Assembly (NCBI GenBank): GCA_963971405.1
Contig: OZ020488.1
Location: forward strand, 124,001-188,000
Length of the DNA: 64,000 bases
Source of the DNA: Psococerastis gibbosa
Taxonomy: Eukaryota; Arthropoda; Insecta; Psocodea; Psocidae
Direction of reading: 5' to 3'
This document shows, piece after piece, positions 33,566 to 44,395 of the stretch; positions within the stretch are counted from its first letter, which is position 1; every line of letters begins with the position of its first letter. Made by a program: the position numbers and the translations under genes. The notes under the pieces were generated by a model. It searched no databases, was not told the DNA's origin, and saw nothing but the letters and a program-made list of their open reading frames with translations.

Positions 33566-35037
33566 TAAATTGGTTCATCTGAAGATGAGTTTGTGGGCGA
33601 AACGGGAGATTGGTTACCACTGACATCCATCGAGGTGTGTAACTGGTTGTTAGAAGTTTCCTCGTGACCTGCCTGTACATGTAAAGGAGGAATCTCACGA
33701 GTATCAGTATGGTTGACTTTCGATTGCCGATGAGCCTTGGTACGGCCACTTCCTTCGATAAGTTGAGACTGTGCAGAAAATTGTAGTTTGGTCTGGCCAA
33801 AATTAAATGTAGGTGGAATTGGATGAACCCTTTCGGGAGGATGTGCGCCCGGGTGGAGGGACGAAATATGAGGTGGTGAGGCATGGGCATCAGTAGATAC
33901 AGCCACCGGCTGAACCTGAGAGTGGACCTGGATGCCTGAGTTAGCAATCAAAGAGGGTGCGATGTGTGCCAACAGCGTAGTAACTAAATTGGTTAGTTTG
34001 GTTACCTGCTCAGTGAGAGATTCCACTTTAGGAAGTAATTGTTTACATTCCTGGCATGTCGACGGGGCCTGCAAGGCAGGGGAGGAACGAACAGTGCTTG
34101 GGGGAGGGGGTTTAACCGTGGGGGAAGGTCTAGGGGGTGACTGGCTTGAATTTGTTGACCACTGTTGACTGTTTGCGGTAGCATTGGCGTAAGATTTTTT
34201 AACCGTTCGACGAGCTACAGGTACACTTATGTTCTGCTGTTGTGACATGCGCACAGCTCGACACTCGGATTTATATACTGGACATTCGGAAGACATTACA
34301 TTATGGGCAGTACTTTGACACGCGGAGCATTTTTGGGGTCTTGTACATTTTTCATTTTCGAGGGGATGTTCTTGGGCGCAGTGTGGACAGCGCCTGGGAT
34401 TCGGGCATGGAGTGCGGTGTCCATATTTATTGCAGTGGAAGCAACGCAATGGTTTAGGGTAGTAGGGGGTTACTGGGTAACGTTGGTAGCATATTTTAAT
34501 ATGGTCTGGAGGGAACTGGCGAGAAAAGGTCAGTGCGTAGGTAGGTGGCCGTTGGCCAGATTGAGTTTTGGTTTTATTGGTGAGACATTGAACGTGCGTT
34601 ACCTCTTGTGTCTTAAGTGCTTGCAGAATTTCCTCGTCACTTAAGGACACAAGATCCCAACACCGTATTATACCTTTAACACTATTTAGGAATCCGTGCG
34701 GTGTGACAGTTATTGGGATAGTATTCCCCTTCAAGGATGTCAAGGCCAAAAGAGCATCTGTCTGCTCCTGGGATTGAGTTTTCACTACAAAAATTCCACT
34801 TTTGTGTCTCTTGACACTGTCAGGGGGAAGTTGACCCAACTTTTGCAACGCCTGGGAAAGGGTGCTTTCAATGAGGAAAGGGGAGACGGCCTGCAATGTT
34901 TTCCCCTCTTCAGCATGCTGGAAGGCCAGGAACATGCCTGCTGAAAAGGTGAAACATGACGGTTCTATCAGTGGAGAGACTTGCCGAGGTCTTTTGTAGG
35001 CACCTGTCCTGGCTGGAACGTTTGCAGCACCGTGCAT
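33565..35037 (-). CDS. LINE ORF1: Gag-like nucleic-acid-binding protein (490 aa)
   Basis: Packages the element's RNA. Residues ~115-198 match the RNA-binding PRE_C2HC-type region of insect jockey/I elements (GFLNSVKGIIRCWDLVSLSD..). Three zinc knuckles follow: CFHCNKYGHRTPC (199-211), CPHC..H..C (217-231), and CSACQSTAH..C (237-252). The rest is Pro/Ser/Gln-rich linker with a short CQECKQLLPKVESLTEQVTK coiled-coil-like piece. The frame is intact. The start chosen is the first ATG of the frame (MHGAANVPAR). Confidence 0.93.
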   Translation of the reverse strand: MHGAANVPARTGAYKRPRQVSPLIEPSCFTFSAGMFLAFQHAEEGKTLQAVSPFLIESTLSQALQKLGQLPPDSVKRHKSGIFVVKTQSQEQTDALLALTSLKGNTIPITVTPHGFLNSVKGIIRCWDLVSLSDEEILQALKTQEVTHVQCLTNKTKTQSGQRPPTYALTFSRQFPPDHIKICYQRYPVTPYYPKPLRCFHCNKYGHRTPCPNPRRCPHCAQEHPLENEKCTRPQKCSACQSTAHNVMSSECPVYKSECRAVRMSQQQNISVPVARRTVKKSYANATANSQQWSTNSSQSPPRPSPTVKPPPPSTVRSSPALQAPSTCQECKQLLPKVESLTEQVTKLTNLVTTLLAHIAPSLIANSGIQVHSQVQPVAVSTDAHASPPHISSLHPGAHPPERVHPIPPTFNFGQTKLQFSAQSQLIEGSGRTKAHRQSKVNHTDTREIPPLHVQAGHEETSNNQLHTSMDVSGNQSPVSPTNSSSDEPI

Positions 35038-35045
35038 GTTCCAGC

Positions 35046-35389
35046 CACAGTCAGAGACCTGAAAAGGAAAGGAAGCTCACCGACACGTATACTACTTCCT
35101 GGCAAAAGAGAGAATTATTCCAAGTATGAATCCTGTAGTAATCCAAAGTAATCCAACAGCGCAAACACAGCACAGCACAGAAAACCCCAGTACTCATGCG
35201 TAAAAACACGTCCGATCTCGAAGCGAGTCAAGATTGAACTCGCCTGAAATAATATTGGTAATATTGGTAATGTACTCGTCAAAATATTGTAGCATGATGT
35301 AGTGTATAATACTGGCATTAAGTTAACTTAAGTTGAAGAAGCGACCCCCTCAATATAACCGAAAGTAGTATAAGTATAGATATGTAAAA
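35046..35389. other. Flank of the LINE, no gene seen
   Basis: May include the LINE's 5' leader. No target-site duplicate of the sequence beside the poly-T tract was found here. Confidence 0.35.
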
Positions 35390-36225
35390 TCTGAACTTGG
35401 TGGGATTCGAGCGTACATTCTATGCCTTACCAAGGCATCGTTTTAATAGCTAGAACGCAAGCCCGGTCAAGTACAGAATTTACTAAAACCTCTACATATA
35501 ATACCATGCTCGCCGACATGATTCTCATTTGTTAGATATAAGGGGTATTCACTGCTTTTCGATTTCCCCAAGGGAAAGTATAGGAATAGAACTCCAGTTT
35601 TTCTACGGTAGAAAAATAATGCCATAAGGAAATTTATTTCAAAACATTCCCCCACTTTCCACAACTAGCCCTACTTGGTTGGGTAAACTGAGCTTGGGAA
35701 ATCGAAAACGCCAAACGGCCATTTTTGTTGTTGTTTTGCATTTGAATTTTGGTTTTATTTTTATTTAATTTTAAAAAAATGAGCTCTGCGACAGAAATTA
35801 ATAAAAAAAAGCAAACATATGGCAAGAGGTGGACTACAGCAGATGTTCGAAAGTTAAGTGAAGGCAAAGAAACTTTGGAAGTAGGTTAGGTTAGGTCGTG
35901 TAAAGTCAGAAACTTAGAGGTATACGTTTCCATGGCAAATATTTTTCTACCGTAGAAAAACTGGAGTTATATTCATACTTTCCCTTAGGCGGCAATTCCA
36001 CCGGCGAATTTACTTCATTTGCGATTAAATTCGCCGCTGGAATTGCCGCCAAAGGGAAATCGAAAGGCAGAGAATACCCCTAGTAGGTAGGTTAGCACCA
36101 GCTGTACTACCACCTAACCCAACAGGTCTGTGAGCTAACTTAAGGCAATGGCTTTTTCCATTATTGTAATTAAGACAATGCCCCGACAACATAATCGTGG
36201 GTTCGAATCCCGCCAAGTTCAGATT
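35390..36225. mobile_element. Nested fold-back elements with tRNA-like outer arms
   Basis: The outer arms CTGAACTTGGTGGGATTCGA (35,391) and TTCGAATCCCGCCAAGTTCA (36,202) face each other and resemble the T-arm end of a tRNA. Inside, GGGGTATTCACTGCTTTTCG..CAGTTTTTCTACGGTAGAAA (35,540-35,620) pairs with 35,940-36,085. Inside that, a 65-bp palindrome (35,986-36,050) begins TAGGCGGCAATTCCACCGGC. This is a three-level nest of insertions. Confidence 0.75.
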
Positions 36226-36612
36226 TTTTTATATTATGCTCTACATTAGTTTATGATACTCGTCATAAGTTTGGTGTATACAACAGCATGTTGTACGTAC
36301 CTAGTAGCCTGCATGAAAAGAATACGTTGATTTCATTAAATTCTTTTAATTTTCATTGATAAATATACACAAATACACACTAGAGACGGAATGGGGAAAA
36401 TATTCCCCAACATATAGGTCATCAATGAAGAATGGTTAAAATTAACATATACATGTACAGTACTGTAATCAGTGAGTATATGCCAAAATTGAATTTAAAT
36501 CCCATATGCACACACTAAAATATAATAAGCATCTCTAATTTCAATTTATGAAGGTTGGATATTTTTAATAATTCTAATATAAAAATACAAATTTAAGTTT
36601 GGTTTATCTCAC

Positions 36613-36781
36613 TAAGCGGCCCGATCTGACGATGGTACTTATCATTTAAGTGACGCTTATCTTGCTTTTAATCATTGAATCGGTTCACATAGGCTATAAC
36701 TACTACTACCGATTCAATAATAACAAATAATAAAATAAGCGTCACTTAAATTATAAGTATCAGTGGTCGGATCGGGCCTAA
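36613..36781. mobile_element. Palindromic MITE, GGCCCGATC ends
   Basis: Left AAGCGGCCCGATCTGAC..TTTAAGTGACGCTTAT and right ATAAGCGTCACTTAAA..GTCGGATCGGGCCTAA are inverted arms of ~50 bp around a 60-bp centre. No coding capacity. Confidence 0.75.
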
Positions 36782-36934
36782 ACCTATTAATAACACTTGA
36801 GTGTTCATCGATGTAAATATAGCTGCAAAAAAATTCATTCGACAAGAATACGAAAAATAGCTGTTTACTTATTTTATTTTATTTAAACAGAGTGATAGTG
36901 ACACAGTAATAGACAATTGTATATTCATTTTACA

Positions 36935-37085
36935 CATTTTTTTTTTTTTTTTTTTAAATATTTAAACGCGGGTCCCTGTTGGGAAATTGCGTTAGGAAGT
37001 TGGGGATGTTCACCTATTAATTTGTGGAAAGGGGTTATTCGCTCTGCAGTGTAAGTAGTGGGGGGGGGGGTGTAAATGTTGAAGA
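36935..37085 (-). mobile_element. 5'-truncated copy of the RNase H-bearing LINE (3' UTR only)
   Basis: A poly-T tract at 36,938-36,954 is followed by CGCGGGTCCCTGTTGGGAAA, the poly-G stretch and GTAAATGTTGAAGAA, matching 28,150-28,280. The copy is ~150 bp long and carries only the tail of the element. Confidence 0.85.
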
Positions 37086-37476
37086 AACATTTAACCACAA
37101 TTAACCACAAGGTACTCGTGCATCGATAAAGTACGGTTCTCGACAATTTAACCTAATTGAATTACAAATTAGTGATTACAAATTCGAGAGACAAAAATAG
37201 AAATTCAATTCAAAAGTAGGCCTAATGTTAAAAAAATGGTAGAATTGGGTATTACTACATAAATGATGTTAGCAGACAAAAAATTCGTTGACGGCCACAT
37301 CTCATGAGGAGACGTTTCGCTTGGCTTCTGGGGACGTTACGGCCCGTAAAAATACACATCTGTCCGTACCAGCCTGCTGTTATCACTAGGCACGGTACTA
37401 GTACATTGTACATCAATGGGAGGAAAGGCTTATAACAGCTTTTCAACGGTTTTAAACAAGTGTTGTTAAAACTTAC

Positions 37477-37563
37477 GCTGGTCCTCTTCAGAGGAATTCA
37501 CGTTGGCCCGTCCACTGGATACTTTACCGGTTCCTGATCACCCTGAGTTCACCAGTTTCAGAT
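37477..37563 (-). pseudogene. CadN: CadN-like exon: cytoplasmic tail, with in-frame TGA
   Basis: Acceptor TTTTATTTTTACAG and donor CAGC|GTAAGT. The first two bases complete the codon left by the 39,025 exon (N|D). It reads DLKLVNSG, TGA, then SGTGKVSSGRANVNSSEEDQ. The NDLK start and SSEED end resemble arthropod CadN tails as I recall them. The TGA either truncates the tail or is a real alternative end. Confidence 0.6.
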
Positions 37564-39024
37564 CTGTAAAAATAATATTCATTAAAATTAAATAAATAAT
37601 AAATAAATAAGATTTATTGTGTTGCCAACAGAGTTCAAATAAGACATCACTTACAGTAGAAACGTAAAACAATACTCGAGAAATACGCAGTCAAAATGAA
37701 AATTATGTCAAAGACCAAACAAGCGTAGGGCCTAAGCATAGTAGGCCTAGACTGTAAACTACCAGGGGCGTAATTTCAATATTTTTCAGGGGGGCAAGAT
37801 GACTAAGAGGCACATTTTTACAAAAGGTGAGCTCTTAAACTCGACCTGAAGGAAGCAACGGTTCTATTGTAGCTTCCCTAATCTCAGCTGGGGTGGGTTC
37901 CAGAGTACGGCAGATGGTAAAAGGCTTGTGAAACCTGTCAGGGCTGTGGAGAGGGATTTCAAGAAGGATTTCTGTTAGACAGCCTGTTTATGCTAGTTGC
38001 TAGTGGATATCAAAACGAACATTCACTGAAATACTGAAACATAGCGTTCTAACAAAATTGTTACCTAAAACAACAAAAATGTACAGACGAATTAATTAGA
38101 TTAGAAACAAGTTATGTATATAGATCGATAACTGAAGTTATGCTACTGACACTGGTGTAGACGCCCATTTAGAACTTGAGTAGGTCACCTCAAGGCCTTA
38201 TTAAACATCCGGACACCAAAAGGGGAATTGGATATAGAACACGCGTGAGTCAGGTGATATCCCTGCTCACTGATCACTGGAACGTAAGCCCTCACCTCAC
38301 CCAGATTGGTGTGCAAGTGGACAACAATCTGTGCCGATATTGTGCGATAGAGACCGAAAGTGGATGGCACATTCTCGCTGAGTATCATGTGATCTAGCGC
38401 CCCAGACTTGAGCATGCAGGGTGCACTGTTGCTAATGACGGTTGGGCTCCAGTAAGCCAATCTGCTGCCATAGCGAGATTCGCAGAAGCAATAGAACTCG
38501 ACTAGTGCGACTGGGGGACCTATCGACCCAAATTGAGGCCTGGGTCCCGACTCCATGATCGTACATACTATACTGTACATACAGCCTCAAGGCAAAGACA
38601 TGCTCAAATTCACACAGTAAACCTATTCACTATGTTGAGCGGTGTGATACTGACAGCTCAATGTGCCCTTTCATAAGGTTAATCTGTGTTCAGTATTCCC
38701 AGATTCTCATCAAAACGCCCCTCTATTCATAAAAATTCCTTTGTTTCTACAATTATCAACATTCTCCCTTTTCTTTCGACAAGTCAGGGCTTTCATTTCA
38801 CAAACCATACGCTACTAATATTGCAAAACAAAACGCTGGCGTAACTTTTGCACACTTTAAAAGATTATTAATTATAAAATTTCTAACACCCCCTGGTCAC
38901 TGGGGAAGACCACAGTCTACTGCTCTATCCGCAAAGCAACAAAGATGACTCTGTCGACACGAGAGCCGACCGGCCAAAAACGGGCGTAGGCTAACGTAAG
39001 AAGTCAGCAGTATAGTCTACTTAC
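37564..39024. other. Intron of the CadN-like gene, no coding sequence seen
   Basis: Contains GGGGCGTAATTTC..CAGGGGGGCAAGATG (37,765-37,800), which looks like one end of a G-rich fold-back element. The overlapping open frames at 38,176-38,580 (both strands) show no domain on the plus or minus reading that I can defend. Confidence 0.4.
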
Positions 39025-39277
39025 CATTCTTGATACTGTTTTCAGAAAAACTAGCTAACGGTATCGCCGACCAGGAGGGTTTGCCAGCGTCGACGTCGGC
39101 GGGGGGTTGGCAAGACCTGTTGAGGTTGCGCAGATAATCCGCTGGGAGCTCTGCCTCCAACTCGTCGCCCGCTGAGCCATAGCTCCGCAGCGAGTCCATG
39201 TTGTTGAGGGGGATGGGTGGATGGGGCTCGGAGGACGCCGTGTAGGAGGCGGGGCGCTGCGGCCCTGGGACTTCCCT
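39025..39277 (-). CDS. CadN: CadN-like exon: cytoplasmic tail
   Basis: Acceptor TTGTTTTTGTAG and donor AATG|GTAAGT. Reads REVPGPQRPASYTASSEP.. then LNNMDSLRSYGSAGDELE, LPADYLRNLN and KPSWSAIPLA. The LNN.D.LRSYGSAGDELE block is a signature of arthropod N-cadherin tails. Phase 0 entry joins the preceding exon (..NLEVSQ|REVPG). This exon is intact and GC-rich against an AT-rich background. Confidence 0.9.
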
Positions 39278-39883
39278 CTACAAAAACAACCAGTAAATGT
39301 TAACCAAGGATAATAAAATCAAATAGATGGCGCCTAACCGTAAGCTAACGAAAACGCACGGTATACCAGTTTTCCAATGGGCAAAAATGCACACGGAAAC
39401 AATACAAATAATGTCTGAAATCCATACGGTCGTTATACAGGCGCAGTGAAATCTGCGAAATTGACCTTGGGCTTTGACTCTTGGACTTATGAGACTAGGT
39501 ACCAACGTCTTTTGCCGCTTCATTGCATACGCTGTTGATGTCCGCAACCAGCTAGCCTGAAGCTTACAAGTTTGAAATTTGGCGACATTTTCCTCAGACT
39601 GTAATGATTGAGACAAAGCGTGGTTGAACATTGAGGAGCATGAATTTAAAAAGCGATTTGTCACAAAAAAAATTTTTGTTGGAATCACTGGAATCGTCGA
39701 TTGCTAAAACACATTTAATAAAAAGTCTAATTCGATTCCTATATTATAAAAGAATATTAAATAAAATATTACATCCCTTAATGTATTTTATTATTTTATA
39801 TAATTTAGATTCAGTTCTAAGTCTCCCCTACATTTACAGTTTCAAGTGGCAAATCGCCTTTAATTATAGACTTTTTACTTTTT

Positions 39884-40032
39884 TGTTCTATTACTAAGCC
39901 AACTAGAAAGACCCGGGACCACCTGCTTTACGTGCCCTCCGAAGCATTACCAGAAAATGCAGCAAGTGTGGGACTCGAACCAACAACCTTTCGGGTGAAA
40001 GTCGGAGTCTATACCACTACTCTACATGTCCT
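39884..40032 (-). repeat. tRNA-derived SINE, copy 3 (internally deleted)
   Basis: Same head as copy 1 (GGTTCGAGTCCCACAC on the minus strand, GGACATGTAGAGTAGTGGTA), but ~45 bp of the body between CCAACCCAG and AGGAAAGCCC are missing. Lies in a CadN intron. Confidence 0.8.
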
Positions 40033-40245
40033 TTTGTATGCAAGCCCCTCAATTAAGTTGTTCCGAAGGATAATATATTACCGTACCATTAAATAGTTAC
40101 TTCATTGCAAATACGTCATATTACTACAAATCTGTTTTTATACGCTAGATGTTAGACTTGTCAATTATTTTTCAAATAAACGGTTCGTTTCAATAAAATT
40201 GAGAGATGGTTTAAATAAATAACGAGTCTGTATGAGTTTTAAATT

Positions 40246-40414
40246 AAGTAACGGCTATTTCACCTGTCAATATTCCGTCAGTTATGCATCAATAATAAGT
40301 CTCTACCATATTATAAATTAACTTATAATAGTCTCCTTAAAACAAAAATCTCTTCAATTATTGATGCACAAATGACGGAATATTGAAAAGTGGAATAGCC
40401 GCCTTACCTATTAC
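40246..40414. mobile_element. Palindromic MITE, GGCGGCTATTCCAC ends
   Basis: The left arm ACGGCTATTTCACCTGTCAA..TATTCCGTCAGTTATGCATC is inverted at GATGCACAAATGACGGAATA..GTGGAATAGCCGCCTT. Related ends occur at 45,470 and at 35,986, so this is a family. The centre shares TATAATAGTCTCCTTAAAA with the 45.3-kb copy. Confidence 0.75.
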
Positions 40415-40765
40415 GTATGCGCACAAAACCTGCAGAAAGGAAATTATTGTAAATGAAAAACAATACCTATACCTATACAAAACGTTAAACAACTTCTTGT
40501 TAGCCTAGGTAAAAAAGGATTAAGAGCAACTTCGGTAAATAGGTGACACGCGGAAACCAAAAATTTAGATATTTTAGGCTAAAATTTAGGCTACAGAAAA
40601 ATGTTAGAGAAATCGACACACCATGCACTATTTTACATGACCTACATTTACTAAAAGACCATTTTCTTATGGTCACTGCTATACAATGAGCCTTGCCCTC
40701 AGTGTCAAATAATCGTCGGCGGCCCTGAAAATCACCCAATCTATTATTAATTTGCCTTAAAAAAA

Positions 40766-41075
40766 TTGGCATTGACATACTGCAATATACCCCTGAAAGG
40801 GCGTCGAATCCAATGGCAAGGTCATGTGCACCGAATGCAGGCGACGAGGACGCCGAAGCTGGTTTTGGAAGACCCCTTCAACCACCCTAGGCTGCCCGGT
40901 AGGCCAAGGCTCAGATGGATGGACCAAGTACTAGATGATGTGCACGCCACCGGCACCCGAGACTGGACGCTAGCGGCGGAAGATCGTCCGAGATGGCGTG
41001 GTGTAGTGGCAGCGGCCAAAAGTCCCCCCGGGCTGGATGCGCCTACCTTAGTCAAGTAAGTCACCCCTTTCTCTT
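40766..41075 (+). pseudogene. RTE-like LINE 3' end (truncated)
   Basis: The open frame reads RRIQWQGHVHRMQATRTP.., then RLPGRPRLRWMDQVLDDVHA, then AAEDRPRWRGVVAAAKSPPG and LDAPTLVK. This is the C-terminal tail of a LINE reverse transcriptase. It matches 49,076-49,340, including the end ..AAGTCAAGTAAGTCA, which marks the 3' terminus. Only the last ~100 codons are present. Confidence 0.8.
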
Positions 41076-41312
41076 TAAGGGACTCCCATATTGCAAATAA
41101 CTGAGTGACACAAAACGTAGCGCCAAGGAGAACCTACAAATTATTTTACGAAGACGAGGAAATATAAAATAAATACAAAATAGAGTGTTGACGAGTAGCC
41201 AGCCTTCTATAGCCAACCAAGATTGCAGCAGTCAGCAGCCAGGAGCTATAACGTCTTCAAAGTGTTGAGTAAATTAAGTAAGTTTTATGGGTAATAAAGT
41301 AAAAGTAAATAC

Positions 41313-42042
41313 CTGACTAACTTCTAAGTTGCTCAACTTGGAGCCCCGCTTGAAATCCACATCATGGGGCTTACACGTTGAATTCAAAACAATGTCTTTA
41401 CGCGTCTCATTATTTATATGGTTACCAGAGTGTCTCGACCGGCTGGTACGCACTTTACGAAATATAACAAAACATAACACCAACACAAGAATGACCACGA
41501 GAACGCCGACGATTCCGACCAGTTCCTCGAGAGTTAAATTATAAATGGAAGAAGAAATAGGGGCGGAATACAGAGGCGTAGCACAGAGGGGCCCACTGTA
41601 CGCCCCGCGACAGTGGCACGTGTACCCGCCAATGACATTGACGCAAGTGGCACCGTGTAAACAGGGTCCGCTAAGGCACTCGTCGAAATCGATCTCGCAC
41701 AACTGACCGGCGTAGCCGTTGCACTTGCAGATGGGCCCGTTGTCGCCCTCCTCACACTGGCCGCCATTGCGCCACGGGTTCGGGTTGCAGAACCGGCCGA
41801 ACTCGCAGCGAGACTCAGAGTCCCCGCGGGCAGACGCAGGTGTAGCCCTCGCCTTCAGGCTCTGGCTTGCAGATCCCTCCGTGAAGACAGGGCGACGACT
41901 CGCAAGGGTTCGTGTCGACCTCGCAGTGGTGCCCGGTGAAACGTTCGTGGCAGGAACATTCGTAGCCGTCATCTGGTAGTTGTCTGCAGGTGCCTCCGTT
42001 CTGGCACGGTTGTGTTCCGCAAGCTCCCTGTGATATAAGTAC
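41313..42042 (-). pseudogene. CadN: CadN-like exon: EGF domains, membrane segment, start of tail; frameshifted
   Basis: Acceptor TTTTTTTCCCAG and donor AGTCAG|GTATTT. Before the shift: CGTQPCQNGGTC.. and NPCESSPCLHGGIC... After it: CEFGRFCNPNP, EIDFDECLSGPCLHGATC, a ~23-residue hydrophobic membrane segment (TLEELVGIVGVLVV..), then basic RKVRTSRSRH and ETRKDIVLNST. Length is 730 nt; removing one G of the GGGG run (41,822-41,825) gives 243 whole codons. CNPNPWRNGG has Trp where an EGF cysteine is expected. Confidence 0.88.
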
Positions 42043-42442
42043 CTGGGAAAAAAATGTGTTGGTCTCACTCACATAATTTAAATACATATATGCATTTGAC
42101 AGTTAATGTGGTCTTATGGGCGGGCTATGACTATATATAAAAACCTCAAGAGCAGAATGGCAGTAAACTACACTAGCGATAGCTAAGATCCGGTATCGAT
42201 TGGAACCCCGGCGATACGTCAGATACCTATAAATCTTTGGAAGTGAGTTCAAAATTAGATTGTTTTCCCCAGGGAGTCTGTCGGGTCGCGATCGTCCGTG
42301 GGTAGCGGGACTATATCCCATGGTATGCGTAAGCTCGACATGCTCTTTTTCCATTGAAAACATTGCCAGCAATGGCTTCGGTGACGTTAAAGGCCTATAA
42401 AGCTAGGTTGAATGTCAATATGAGCAATAGAAAGGTACATAC

Positions 42443-42616
42443 CGTGGCCGGATTGCAGTTGAACTTAGTTGAATTTAGCCTCTTCATAGATACGACCGTG
42501 CTGGAGCCTGACTTGTGGAGCGGAACACTGACTTGCGCCATACTCACATCGTCCATGCACCCTATGAACCCTCATCGCAGGTCGTAGAATCCGATAATAG
42601 TCGGATGCTGATGTAC
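42443..42616 (-). pseudogene. CadN: CadN-like exon: end of laminin-G domain, with in-frame TGA
   Basis: Acceptor TTTCCTTCCAG and donor CACG|GTATGT. Reads VHQHPTIIGFYDLR, TGA (42,572-42,574), GFIGCMDDVSMAQVSVPL.., ending FNCNPAT. GFIGCMDD is the conserved C-terminal strand and cysteine of CadN laminin-G domains. The TGA sits between two conserved blocks, so it is a nonsense change rather than a wrong frame. Phases match both neighbours. Confidence 0.85.
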
Positions 42617-43540
42617 CTGGAAGGAAAGAAAAAGATAATATAGCCAAGATTGTTACCATTCTATGGAAAACACCTTAAGACGTGCCAGGCTCTCGTCAGT
42701 AGCAGAGGTTCACCAGATTATGTGTTGTGTTGGGCTGTAAGAAAGCTGATGGCGGAAGCCTTATGCTATGGTGTAATTTAAAAATAATAATAATAATAAT
42801 AATTTAGTGATGAACCTGTATTTTTTGTGCACTTCTAGGCAATAGCCGATTTTTGAAGTGCTCATTCTTATGGGAGGGTCTTGAAATCTGTATTGTTATC
42901 CTTTTTGCCTTTTGGTGACGCAAACTGTGGCTAAACTCGATGAAAATCATCTATTTATTTTTTCTTTTCTGTTTAGGGCCAACTCAATTTTGGGCGTTTA
43001 CCAGCCTAAAACTAAATTAAAATTCTACTACAATTATTTTTCAAAAACGACTCAAATTATTATTGTAGCCTATTATTTTTACTCTTTGTTCATTAAGAGG
43101 ATATGCTACGTAGAAAATTGGCACCTCAAAATTAAATAGGCTACTTTTCATTTTTTAACTTAATTAACTCAGCAAGTTATTAAAAATTTGGTTTGGTAGT
43201 TCTTCTAAAAATCCCAGAATACGCGAAATGTTAGTCCTGTCTGGTATTTATGAAAGAACTAAGGCACCAAAAATGTAATATTTCCTAATATATATGATGC
43301 ATGAAGTAGTCTTCTACAACTTCCATGAGCCAAGCCTTTATTGATTTGCTTTGTTAATTAAATAAAAAAATAAAAAGTCAATAAAAACAACAAATTTTGG
43401 GGTGCTCATTTTCTACATACATTTCCTCTTAAAGAAAGCAGCTGATATGGGTGATCTCCTTATCTAGAGAATAAGATATTGGAAACACACCAACAATTTC
43501 CAAGACTAATTTTAGGATAGAGAATAGACGGCAGACCCAC
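42617..43540. other. CadN intron with a diverged GCTTTCC-family fragment
   Basis: About 42,955-43,200 shares GGGCCAACTCAATTTTGGG and TTTTTCAAAAACGACTC with the GCTTTCC family. A TAATAATAATAATAATAAT microsatellite lies at 42,786-42,804. No exon seen. Confidence 0.5.
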
Positions 43541-43765
43541 CTCAGCACCAAAATAGAAAACGGCCGTCTGCACGTTGAGGACCTCGTTGATGCCTGGAGA
43601 CGACCCGTGGACGACGTGCTTACGGTCGACGACCCGCGCGGTGTTGCCTTCTCGCTCCAGCAGAATCTCGTGCCACTGCCCGTCCGAAACCAAGACACTG
43701 CTCACGCGCACAAGCCCCTCTCCCATGCCGAGGTCAAATCTGTATTGGACGACCCCATTCACGAT
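43541..43765 (-). CDS. CadN: CadN-like exon: laminin-G domain, middle
   Basis: Acceptor ATTCTTGCAG and donor GCTGAG|GTGGGT; 225 nt, 75 codons, open. Reads IVNGVVQYRFDLGMGEGL.., SDGQWHEILLEREGNTARV, KHVVHGSSPGINEVLNVQ and FYFGAE. The VQYRFDLG.GEG and DG.WH patterns are laminin-G hallmarks. Fits exactly between the 44,396 and 42,443 exons. Confidence 0.92.
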
Positions 43766-44039
43766 CTGCAAGAATTGACATTGACGACACATTAACAGCT
43801 GTTATTCTACTAATTATACCAATCACGAAGTACAGTTGGGAGACAGTCGGCACGAATAACAGACAAAACAGTGAAATCGTGGCTGAGATTAAGTTCACCG
43901 GAGCAGCCCGTCAAGACAAGAGGCAGGATTAGAAATTCGTTCGGGGTGGAAGAACCAATGGTTCGGAAAGAGATTGGATAACAGCAGGTGTATATGAGGA
44001 AATGACTGGAGGAAGAAGCATAGAGGGAACATGAAAAAA

Positions 44040-44230
44040 TATTGACTTTTTGTTCGAGGGTGAAGAAGAGTACGACCAATAATGAGACACAGAAACCAAA
44101 TTGGGGACATGTAAGAAGAGTGGGACTGGTACCAGAGGAAGTGTTGAATAACCAGAATGGAGGAAGCTCAAGTATCGCACCCGGCAACTGCAGCTGGATC
44201 AACTCATTTTCTCATACCAAGACGCCCTAG
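44040..44230 (+). pseudogene. LINE 3' remnant in CadN intron
   Basis: Shares AAGAGTGGGACTGGTACCAG and a WRKL..RT-like tail with 1,656-1,945, in broken frames. Confidence 0.4.
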
Positions 44231-44395
44231 ATGGAGTGCTGTGGAAGCGCCAATGCCATCGTACCACGACCTCCCGTAGGGGATAAGGTGCGGAATAAGT
44301 AAAAAGTAAACAGTATAAGTGCCTATTTGTAGTAAACTGTCCCTTCTTTTTTGTCTCTGGGCAAGTTGCGGAAGGATATTTTTACCTCTAAAATA

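Larger units (their letters stand above)
28126..35045 (-). mobile_element. Jockey/I-superfamily LINE with ORF1, ORF2 and RNase H, interrupted
   Basis: The poly-T tract at 28,126-28,152 is the poly-A tail of a minus-strand non-LTR retrotransposon. In transcription order it has a short 5' leader, ORF1 (35,037-33,565), ORF2 endonuclease plus reverse transcriptase (33,565-30,857), an unrelated ~1.5-kb segment, the RNase H part (about 29,300-28,337), a 3' untranslated region and the A tail. A CCHC-type ORF1 together with RNase H fits the I/LOA side of the jockey superfamily. Truncated relatives are at 8,340-8,600 and 36,935-37,085. Confidence 0.93.

Noticed and set aside
34303-34644. 113-codon plus-strand open frame
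   Set aside because: Antisense of LINE ORF1, no domain or splice context.
36100-36225. Possible tRNA gene ending GTGGGTTCGAATCCCGCCAAGTTCA
   Set aside because: Only the T arm looks right; no cloverleaf with a matching acceptor and D arm can be drawn, and the motif is part of a fold-back repeat.
38176-38580. Overlapping open frames of 73 (plus) and 131 (minus) codons in a CadN intron
   Set aside because: The plus-strand reading (..CRYCAIETESGWHILAEY..) faintly recalls the zinc-knuckle tail of LINE RNase H proteins, but no other LINE sequence flanks it. Not strong enough to call.
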